Assembly: GCA_016844515.1 (NCBI GenBank)
Contig: JAERMP010000012.1
Coordinates: forward strand, 1 to 17,859
Direction: 5' to 3'
DNA length: 17,859 nt
Source: Thermoleophilia bacterium
GTDB lineage: Bacteria; Actinomycetota; Thermoleophilia; Gaiellales; Gaiellaceae
In this document: piece by piece, positions 8,729-14,751 of the stretch
Layout of the letters: the number at the start of each line of letters is the position of its first letter
Position numbering within the stretch: position 1 is the first letter of the stretch
Translations under genes and position numbers: made by a program
The notes under the pieces: generated by a model
Seen by the model: only the letters and a program-made list of their open reading frames with translations
The model's database searches: none
What the model was told of the DNA's origin: nothing

Positions 8729-11443
8729 CTAACGGTCGGTGCCGAGGATCCGCTGGACTTCGGCAGCGGTAGTGACGCCCTCGAGGCAAAGGCGGACGCC
8801 GTCGTCGCGAAGCGTCTGCATCCCTCCTGCGACCGAAGCGCGGTGAATCTTCTTGGCAGAAGCTCCGTCGCACACGAGGGTGCGAATCTCCTCGGTCACG
8901 CCGAGAATCTCGAAGAGCCCGACGCGGCCGCGGAAGCCTGTGCCGTCGCACGCGTCGCAGCCCCGTCCGCGAGCCAAGAGACGCGGACTGCCGCCTTCGC
9001 CCGGCTGTCCCAGCTCGGCGAGCTCGGAGTCCGACGCGTAGTACGTCTCGCGGCAGTCGGCGCAAACTCGTCGAACGAGGCGCTGGGCGACGACGCACGT
9101 GAGGGCTCCGCCCAAGAGGCTCGACTCGAGTCCCATGTCCGCAAGCCGGCGGATCGCGGCGGCGGCGCTTGGCGCACGTAGCCCCGCGAGGATGTGGCGA
9201 CCGTCGAGGGCAGCCTGGAGGGCGACCTCCGCGGTTTCCCGATCGCGGATCTCGCCGACGAGAACGACGTCGGAGTCGGTGGACAGGAGCGTTCGGAGGC
9301 CATCCGCGAAGGTGACGCCGCTCGCGGAGTCGACCTCGGTTTGATCGATCCCGTCGAGCACGCGCTCGACCGGGTCCTCGATCGACGCAACGACGCGATC
9401 GGATGTGTTTAGTGCCCCGAGAGCGGCGTAGAGGGTCGTCGTCGTGCCGCTTCCGACAGGTCCGCAAACGACGATCGCACCGAACGGCAGCGAAAGCGCC
9501 GAGTCGATGGCGGCGGTTGCGTCGCTCGTCAAGCCGAGCTCAGCGAGGACGCGGGGGGATCCCGCCGGCTCGCGCGGGAAGAGGATGACCTTTTCGCCTT
9601 GCTTCGTCGCAACGACATCGACGCGCATGGCGGCGGAGGCCTTGAGGCGATCGACGAGCGACACCAGGTCCTCCTTTGCCACGACACCGAGCTCGCGAAC
9701 GAGCCCGTCAATCCGTGCGCGGACCGTGTGCCACTCGCCCTGGGGGGAAAAGTGGATCGCCGAGGCTCCGAGTTCGAGAACCTCCTCGATAGCCGCGTCG
9801 AGGTCATCGGCGTACGCCGCTGGATCCTCACCGTCGAGGTCATCTGGCTGTACCGGAAACTCGGTGGGCTCAGGTGTGTCAGCGAACGGGTCGACCTCGA
9901 CGAGCGCGATCCGTGCCTCGGCCTCCGTCGGCTCGTCGACCGCGTCGGTCTCGGTGAGCTCCTCTGGGCTCTCGACCTCGACGAGAGCGAGCGAGACCTC
10001 ATGCTCCGAGTCAGCCACCGGCTCGGTGGGCTCGTGGATCTCCGTTACCTCGGCAAGGAGCACCGCGTGGAGTTCATCCACAACGCCATCGATCGCTTCG
10101 GGCTCTTCGTCGTCGCCGTCCTCGTGCTCGGCGAGCTCGATCGTATCCTCGGCGGGCTCGAGCTCCGCCGTCCAGGTCGCGTGCCGGCTGACGATCTCCT
10201 CCTCGGCTCCGAGCTCTTCCGCTGAGGTTGGCTCCTCGACGGCAACGGGTTCCTCGAAAGCAACGTGCTCGATGACGAACTCGGGGAGATCCTCTGGTTC
10301 GCTTACGATTTCCTCGGCATCCTCGACCGTCACGGAGTCGGCTCGGTCAGCCGCCACGAGTAGCTCCATCTCGGCTGCGTCATCCTCGATATCCCGCTCG
10401 ACGAGGGCGACGGGGGTATGCACGGTCTCGAGGAGCGCCTCGATCGCATCCGGTGAGGCGACGACGAACGTGAGCGAGACGCCGAGCGCGCTCTGGAGCG
10501 CGTCCGAGTAATAGACATTGGTCGGATCTGCGATCGCGACGTCGAGCGACCCGTCGGAATGCGACGCGATCGGGACCGCGGGGAACTCCCGCGCGATCTC
10601 GCGTGGAAGAAGAGCTGCGACGTGCGGCTCGATGTAGAGATCTGCGAGCTCCACGTACGGCAGCTCGTACTGCTCCGCGATGAGTCGTGCGACGACGGCG
10701 GAAGTTACGACGCCCCGGTCGACGAGAATCTCGCCGAGCCGCCAGCTCGTCGACAGACTCTGTTGCGTGAGGGCTCGTTCGAGCTCCTCGTCGGTCACGA
10801 GTCCTTCGCGCAGGAGCAGGGCTCCGAGCGGTGGCCCGAGATGTGCGGCGGTCCCGGTTTCGACCTCGGAGTCGTGGTCGAAAGTCGTCGCTTCCGTCGA
10901 ATCCTCGGAGCGAAGCTCGACGACGACGCCTTGCCGGACTTCGTCGTCCGGCGAGTCGATGGCAGTTGGGAGCACGTAGGGGCGATCGTGGACGAACGCG
11001 ATCGCAGACTCGATGGCTTCGGGACCGACAACCGCGAACTGAGGCACGGACCCGAGGGCGCGGCGGAGCTCATCGGAGAAGAGCACCGTCGCCGGATCGG
11101 CGATCGCGACCAAGTACGAGCCGTCCGCTTGGGCGCTGATAGGCACGGCGGACAGGCGGCGTGCGACCTCCTCGCTCAGAAGGCGCGCGACGCGCAGGTC
11201 GATGTCGGCGGTCCGGAGTTCGAGAAAGGGAAGCTCGTACTGCTCGGCGACCAGTCGGCTCACCTGGGTCGGCGTCACGGAACCGCGGGCGACGAGGAGC
11301 TCGCCGAGCTGGTGGCCGGAGATGCGCTTGTGCCGCGCGTCGCGCTGCTCCTCGAGAATGATCTCCAGCTCATCCTTCGAGACGAGCCCGTCGCGCACGA
11401 GCAATACCCCGAGAGCGGGCCAGGGATGTGGCGCGGCTTCCAT
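8729..11443 (-). CDS. GspE/PilB-family protein with two MshEN domains and a degenerate ATPase site
   Basis: GspE/PilB proteins are hexameric ATPases that drive type II secretion or type IV pilus assembly. The 904 residues contain two tandem MshEN (T2SSE N-terminal) domains, about 8-155 and 203-342. Both carry the same phrases ([13 protein letters not shown] / [32 protein letters not shown] / [19 protein letters not shown]). An acidic, low-complexity linker follows at about 350-545, then the motor domain at about 550-904. The Asp box IEDPVE (688-693), Walker [10 protein letters not shown] (726-734) and zinc cysteines C794, C797, C829, C832 remain. However, Walker A is [10 protein letters not shown] with Thr667 where Lys is required. 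The His box TLHTN reads GLRAP, and LRQDPD reads LLSTDSD. It may bind nucleotide or c-di-GMP without hydrolysing ATP. There are no pilus genes nearby. The ATG at 11443 reads directly into the first MshEN domain. Confidence 0.88.
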   Translation of the reverse strand: MEAAPHPWPALGVLLVRDGLVSKDELEIILEEQRDARHKRISGHQLGELLVARGSVTPTQVSRLVAEQYELPFLELRTADIDLRVARLLSEEVARRLSAVPISAQADGSYLVAIADPATVLFSDELRRALGSVPQFAVVGPEAIESAIAFVHDRPYVLPTAIDSPDDEVRQGVVVELRSEDSTEATTFDHDSEVETGTAAHLGPPLGALLLREGLVTDEELERALTQQSLSTSWRLGEILVDRGVVTSAVVARLIAEQYELPYVELADLYIEPHVAALLPREIAREFPAVPIASHSDGSLDVAIADPTNVYYSDALQSALGVSLTFVVASPDAIEALLETVHTPVALVERDIEDDAAEMELLVAADRADSVTVEDAEEIVSEPEDLPEFVIEHVAFEEPVAVEEPTSAEELGAEEEIVSRHATWTAELEPAEDTIELAEHEDGDDEEPEAIDGVVDELHAVLLAEVTEIHEPTEPVADSEHEVSLALVEVESPEELTETDAVDEPTEAEARIALVEVDPFADTPEPTEFPVQPDDLDGEDPAAYADDLDAAIEEVLELGASAIHFSPQGEWHTVRARIDGLVRELGVVAKEDLVSLVDRLKASAAMRVDVVATKQGEKVILFPREPAGSPRVLAELGLTSDATAAIDSALSLPFGAIVVCGPVGSGTTTTLYAALGALNTSDRVVASIEDPVERVLDGIDQTEVDSASGVTFADGLRTLLSTDSDVVLVGEIRDRETAEVALQAALDGRHILAGLRAPSAAAAIRRLADMGLESSLLGGALTCVVAQRLVRRVCADCRETYYASDSELAELGQPGEGGSPRLLARGRGCDACDGTGFRGRVGLFEILGVTEEIRTLVCDGASAKKIHRASVAGGMQTLRDDGVRLCLEGVTTAAEVQRILGTDR

Positions 11444-11498
11444 CGCGTGTTCTATCGGTCGATTCGCGCCGATGCTTGACCGCAGTGAGAATCAGGGA

Positions 11499-11936
11499 GT
11501 GCGCGGAGTCGTGCAACGGGTTCGCGAGGCTTCGGTGACCGTCGACGACGACCTGGTCGTCGCGACCGGCGCCGGGCTTCTCGTCCTCCTCGGCGTGGCG
11601 ACTACCGACACTGCCGAGACGGCGGAGGATCTCGCGCGCAAGGTCGCGCGGCTTCGAATCTTCGAGAACGACAAGGGGCACTTCGACCGCTCGCTCCTCG
11701 ACGTACGAGGCGACGTGCTCGTCGTCAGCCAGTTCACGCTCATCGCAGATACCAGGAAAGGAAATCGGCCGAGCTTCACCGACGCCGCGGCGGCCGAGCT
11801 CGCCAAGCCTCTCTACGAAGCGTTCTGCGTCGCGCTCGAGGCCGAGGGCGCTCGCGTTAAACGAGGTGTGTTCGGCGCGCGCATGGCAGTCTCACTCGTG
11901 AATGACGGCCCCGTCACGATCGTGCTCGACGCCTGA
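11499..11936 (+). CDS. dtd: D-aminoacyl-tRNA deacylase
   Basis: Dtd removes D-amino acids (and glycine mischarged on tRNA-Ala) from tRNA, a translation proofreading step. From the GTG at 11499 the protein is 145 residues, the family length, and begins [16 protein letters not shown] as the family does. An in-frame ATG at 11472 would add nine atypical residues. With this start the catalytic threonine in [12 protein letters not shown] is residue 80, matching E. coli Thr80. The C-terminal Gly-cisPro loop is in [13 protein letters not shown]. Divergent from the GspE-like gene with only 55 bases between; I could not assign promoters there with confidence. The 3' part from codon 80 onward is repeated downstream (separate entries). 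Confidence 0.93.
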   Translation: MRGVVQRVREASVTVDDDLVVATGAGLLVLLGVATTDTAETAEDLARKVARLRIFENDKGHFDRSLLDVRGDVLVVSQFTLIADTRKGNRPSFTDAAAAELAKPLYEAFCVALEAEGARVKRGVFGARMAVSLVNDGPVTIVLDA

Positions 11937-11940
11937 GCGC
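11736..11940 (+). repeat. Direct repeat, copy 1 (3' part of dtd)
   Basis: These 205 bases match 12460-12664 with only six differences (about 97% identity) and no gaps, at a constant offset of 724. The copy starts at the codon for catalytic Thr80 and ends 4 bases past the stop. Of the six differences four are synonymous; two change residues (N/S and K/Q). Confidence 0.97.
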
Positions 11941-11988
11941 GGCCACGTCGTCGACTGTTACGCCGAGCCGCAACTCGGACGAGGACCG

Positions 11989-12351
11989 CTACTCCCACCA
12001 GAAGGCTTCGCCCAGCACCAGGAAGGCGACGAAGGCGGGGAAGGCGCACAGCGGCGCCCACAGCAGCGTCCAGCGCTCACGCCTGATCTTCGCGACGATC
12101 GCCAACACGAAGGCAGCGAGCGAGGCCAGCAGTCCGACGAACGCCATGGTCAACCCGAGCACGGCGACCCAGTTGTCCTCGATTGCGCTCTGGCCGCCGA
12201 CGGCGTACCCGACGGCGAACGTCATGATCGTCGCCACGACCGCCACCACGAACACGGCCGACAGCCCGACTGCCCACCGGGCGAAGCGGCTATGCGTATC
12301 AGCGGACCCCGTCGAAACGGGCACGTGGCCCAGAACGGGAGCAACTGTCAT
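11989..12351 (-). CDS. Small membrane protein with three predicted helices, function unknown
   Basis: I do not recognise this 120-residue protein. After a polar N-terminus ([20 protein letters not shown]) it has three hydrophobic segments: about 26-53 ([20 protein letters not shown] and on), 62-90 ([20 protein letters not shown] and on, ending KIRRER) and 94-118 ([20 protein letters not shown]). It ends AFWWE. The ATG at 12351 has a strong ribosome binding site (AAGGGGGG, about 8 bases upstream). The open frame extends further upstream but would read antisense through the second dtd copy, so I reject longer versions. It lies alone on the minus strand between the two dtd repeat copies and was probably brought in or enclosed by the duplication. 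There is no signal peptide or enzyme motif. Confidence 0.7.
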   Translation of the reverse strand: MTVAPVLGHVPVSTGSADTHSRFARWAVGLSAVFVVAVVATIMTFAVGYAVGGQSAIEDNWVAVLGLTMAFVGLLASLAAFVLAIVAKIRRERWTLLWAPLCAFPAFVAFLVLGEAFWWE

Positions 12352-12459
12352 GGAACTCACCCCCCTTTCATCTTGAGCATCGCGGAACTCGACGGGACGC
12401 ACATCGGTATTTGCAGGCAGGTATCGGACGTGTGGGCTGCCCGGCACGGCGTCGGATGG

Positions 12460-12660
12460 ACACTCATCGCAGATACCAGGAAAGGAAGTCGGCCGAGCTT
12501 CACCGACGCCGCGGCGGCCGAGCTCGCCAAGCCTCTCTACGAGGCGTTTTGCGTCGCGCTCGAGGCCGAGGGCGCTCGCGTTCAACGAGGTGTGTTCGGA
12601 GCGCGCATGGCAGTCTCACTCGTGAATGACGGCCCCGTCACGATCGTGCTCGACGCCTGA
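12460..12660 (+). pseudogene. dtd': Truncated dtd fragment (C-terminal 66 codons)
   Basis: It encodes [16 protein letters not shown] to the normal C-terminus and stop, without the first 79 residues of Dtd. The conserved SQF just before the catalytic Thr is missing, as is the whole N-terminal half of the fold, so it cannot be a working deacylase. The frame stays open upstream (GTG at 12430, TTG further up), so a short chimeric peptide is conceivable, but I see no ribosome binding site. Most substitutions relative to the intact copy are synonymous, which suggests that it diverged while selected or that the event is recent. Its position next to rimP suggests that it is the original 3' end of an ancestral dtd-rimP arrangement. 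Confidence 0.85.
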
Positions 12661-12664
12661 GCGC
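12460..12664 (+). repeat. Direct repeat, copy 2 (dtd 3' part)
   Basis: Second copy of 11736-11940, ending 99 bases before the rimP start. The sequence before 12460 has no resemblance to dtd, so the break is sharp at codon 80. Confidence 0.97.
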
Positions 12665-12691
12665 TCTGGGGTACGAACCAGCCGACGGTGC

Positions 12692-12697
12692 TATCCT
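12692..12697 (+). promoter_or_regulatory. Possible -10 element for the rimP-nusA-infB operon
   Basis: TATCCT lies in the short gap between the dtd fragment and rimP. Transcription would start near 12704, giving a leader of about 60 bases that contains the hairpin at 12726-12751. I could not find a convincing -35 box, so the assignment is tentative. Confidence 0.4.
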
Positions 12698-12725
12698 GGG
12701 CTCACCACATTTCACCGGTTTGGAG

Positions 12726-12751
12726 AAATGGGCGCCCGGCGCCCATTTTTT
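12726..12751 (+). terminator. Intrinsic terminator/attenuator in the rimP leader
   Basis: AAATGGGCGCC (12726-12736) and GGCGCCCATTT (12738-12748) form a perfect inverted repeat with 11-base arms, followed by a run of six T ending at 12751. This is the textbook form of an intrinsic terminator. It ends only 12 bases before the rimP ATG at 12764, so rimP transcripts from any upstream promoter must read through it. That makes attenuation of the operon more likely than simple end-of-gene termination. Confidence 0.8.
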
Positions 12752-12763
12752 ATGAGGGAGCGC

Positions 12764-13216
12764 ATGACGGCGACCTACGTACGTGAGCGGACACTGCAGG
12801 AGGAGATCGCCCCGGCGGTCGAGCAGAGCGTGCCCGGAGTCGAGGTTCTCGCGGTCGAACTGCTGTCACCAGGTCGCTTCTGCGTCTATGTGGATCACCC
12901 CAAAGGGGTCGATCACGCGCTTTGCGAGCGCGTGACACGGGTCCTCGACGCCTACCGAGCCGACTACACCGTCGATGTGTCCTCGCCCGGACCGGAGCGC
13001 CCGCTGCGAAAGCCGGCCCACTTCGCATCCGCGATCGGACGACGCGTCGCGGTGCGCACCGAGATCGAGATCAACGGGATGAGCCGAATCCGCGGCGTCG
13101 TTTCCGACGCGGCCGAGGATGCCGTCACCGTTGAGACCGCGGAGGCGGCAACGCTGCGAATCCCGTACGACGTGATCGTGCGGGGCAATCTGATCGACGA
13201 GGGGTTGACGACATGA
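12764..13216 (+). CDS. rimP: Ribosome maturation factor RimP
   Basis: RimP helps assemble the 30S ribosomal subunit. The 150-residue protein has the N-terminal alpha/beta domain (VEVLAVELLSPGRFCVYVDHPKG, then CERVTRVLDAY) and the family signature YTVDVSSPGPERPLRKPAHF at about 67-86. A C-terminal SH3-like barrel follows (GRRVAVRT..., TLRIPYDVIVRGNLID). Two in-frame ATGs are possible. The one at 12764 follows GAGGGAG closely (3 bases), and that at 12752 overlaps the terminator T-run; I prefer 12764. The stop overlaps nusA by 4 bases (ATGA), so the two are coupled. Confidence 0.92.
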   Translation: MTATYVRERTLQEEIAPAVEQSVPGVEVLAVELLSPGRFCVYVDHPKGVDHALCERVTRVLDAYRADYTVDVSSPGPERPLRKPAHFASAIGRRVAVRTEIEINGMSRIRGVVSDAAEDAVTVETAEAATLRIPYDVIVRGNLIDEGLTT

Positions 13217-14697
13217 GCCAAGAGATCATCGAAGGCATTCAGGCCATCGAGAAAGAGAAGGGGATAGACGAGGGCATCCTCATCACTGCTCTCGAGGACG
13301 CGCTCAGGGCTGCGTACAAGAAGACTCCCGGGGCCACACGTCACGCCGAGGTACAGCTCGACGGCGACGGCGAGTTCCGCGTCTACGGAATCGAGATTCC
13401 CGAGGACATCGAGGTGCGGCTCCTCGAAGAGGCCCGTGAAGCGCGCATCACCGAGCTCGAGCAGATCGAGGAAGAGACCGGCGAGCGCCAGCACACGCTC
13501 ATTGCGGACGACGACCTCGAGCTCGATTGGTCGCAGGTACCCCCGAATCAGATCGTGCGGACGGACGTCACGCCAGACAACTTCGGACGGATCGCGGCAC
13601 AGACCGCCAAGCAGGTCATCCAGCAGCGGATCCGCGAGGCCGAGCGGGCGATCATGTACGAGGAGTACGTCGATCGCCAGGGCGAGGTCGTGACCGGCAT
13701 CGTGCAGCAGGCCGGCGATCGCAACAACGTGCTCGTCGACCTCGGTCGCGTCGAGGCTCTGCTGCCCCGCTCGGAGCAGGTCGACGGCGAACGCTACGAG
13801 CAGGGAAGTCGCATCAAGGCCGTCATCGCGGAGGTGCGGTCGGGAACAAAGGGCCCGCAGGTGATCCTCTCCCGCCGCGACCAGGAGTTGATCCGGGCGC
13901 TCTTCGAGCTCGAAGTCCCCGAGATCGCGGACGGGCTCGTCGAGATTCGTGGCGTCGCCCGCGAGCCGGGTTACCGGGCCAAGATCGCAGTCGAGTCGCA
14001 CCAGCAGGGAGTCGATCCCGTAGGCGCCTGCGTGGGGCCGCGCGGCTCGCGCGTCCGCATGGTCGTCTCCGAGCTTCGCGGCGAGAAGATCGACATCATC
14101 CCCTGGAACACCGAGCCGGCCCGGTTCGTCGCCAAGGCGCTCTCGCCAGCGCGCGTGCGTGAGGTCTATATCGACGACGAGACGCGCGAGGCGACGGTCA
14201 TCGTCCCCAACGACCAGCTCGCACTGGCGATCGGCAAGGAGGGGCTCAACGCGCGTCTTGCCACGCGCCTCACCGGCTGGAAGATCGACATCCAGTCCGA
14301 GGCCGAGTTCGCGCAAGCCGAGGCCGATGCGGCCTACGCGGGCGCCGACGACGACGAGGAGTACACGGGCCGCTGTGGTGCCGTTCTCTCGAACGGAAAG
14401 CGCTGCCCCAACGCCTCTCTTCCCGGCTCACGGTATTGCGGGGTTCCGGCGCACCAGGCTCTCACCGTCGTGGAGGGTGCGGCCGTCGAGGCGGTGGCCG
14501 AGGATCTCGAGGCCGCAGCTGTCGGAGAGGTGATCGTCGAGGAAGAGCTCGACGCCGGTGAGATCACCGCAACCGAGGCCGCGGAGCTCGAAGAGGCCAT
14601 CGAGGAGGTTGCAACCGAGGCCGTCGCCGAAGACCTCGAGGTCGCCGCCGAGCTCGAAGACGCCTTGGGTGAAGCGGAGGCGCGAAGCGAGGGGTAG
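13213..14697 (+). CDS. nusA: Transcription termination/antitermination factor NusA with zinc-motif tail
   Basis: NusA binds RNA polymerase and nascent RNA to control pausing, termination and antitermination. The 494 residues contain the N-terminal polymerase-binding domain (about 1-150), an S1 domain (about 155-222, GEVVTGIVQQAGDRNNVLVD) and two KH domains (about 223-365). The KH region includes DPVGACVGPRGSRV at 268-281 and LAIGKEGLNARLATRLTGWKIDI at 338-360. Beyond these lies an unusual tail. A cysteine motif C388-x9-C398-x10-C409-x4-H414 (GRCGAVLSNGKRC...SRYCGVPAH) looks like a small zinc site. An acidic Ala/Glu-rich stretch with an imperfect repeat follows (VEAVAEDLEAAA and TEAVAEDLEVAA). 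The start overlaps rimP (ATGA) with GAGGGG upstream. No ylxR gene follows, though one often lies between nusA and infB. Confidence 0.95.
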   Translation: MSQEIIEGIQAIEKEKGIDEGILITALEDALRAAYKKTPGATRHAEVQLDGDGEFRVYGIEIPEDIEVRLLEEAREARITELEQIEEETGERQHTLIADDDLELDWSQVPPNQIVRTDVTPDNFGRIAAQTAKQVIQQRIREAERAIMYEEYVDRQGEVVTGIVQQAGDRNNVLVDLGRVEALLPRSEQVDGERYEQGSRIKAVIAEVRSGTKGPQVILSRRDQELIRALFELEVPEIADGLVEIRGVAREPGYRAKIAVESHQQGVDPVGACVGPRGSRVRMVVSELRGEKIDIIPWNTEPARFVAKALSPARVREVYIDDETREATVIVPNDQLALAIGKEGLNARLATRLTGWKIDIQSEAEFAQAEADAAYAGADDDEEYTGRCGAVLSNGKRCPNASLPGSRYCGVPAHQALTVVEGAAVEAVAEDLEAAAVGEVIVEEELDAGEITATEAAELEEAIEEVATEAVAEDLEVAAELEDALGEAEARSEG

Positions 14698-14736
14698 CTC
14701 CCGCTGCGACGCTCAAGATGACGACGACGACCCCAC

Positions 14737-14742
14737 TACACT
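14737..14742 (+). promoter_or_regulatory. Possible internal -10 element for a leaderless infB transcript
   Basis: TACACT lies 9 bases before the infB ATG, almost the same spacing as the -10 box of mihF (10 bases). No Shine-Dalgarno precedes infB. The -35 region is poor, so this could also be chance; infB may simply be read from the rimP promoter. Confidence 0.35.
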
Positions 14743-14751
14743 GACGCCCTG

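Noticed and set aside
9444..10511. Long Ser-rich frame on the plus strand opposite the GspE-like gene
   Set aside because: It is a shadow of the acidic linker codons (GAG/GAC read in reverse give CTC/TCC and related Ser codons); it contains no motif and is opposite a well-supported gene.
11472..11474. ATG at 11472 as the dtd start
   Set aside because: It adds nine residues not found in the family, whereas GTG 11499 gives the standard MRxVVQRV start, 145 residues and Thr80 numbering.
11444..11498. Divergent promoters between the GspE-like gene and dtd
   Set aside because: Hexamers such as TTGACC (11475-11480) and a GATAGA on the minus strand exist, but no pair with acceptable spacing could be assigned to either gene.
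12352..12585. Longer version of the membrane protein, starting at 12585 on the minus strand
   Set aside because: The extra 78 residues would be read antisense through the dtd fragment, and the strong ribosome binding site lies directly before the ATG at 12351.
11902..12660. A 252-codon plus-strand frame running from the end of dtd through the second dtd copy
   Set aside because: For most of its length it is antisense to the membrane protein gene and has a His/Arg/Gln-rich composition typical of an opposite-strand shadow. Only its last 67 codons are real dtd sequence.
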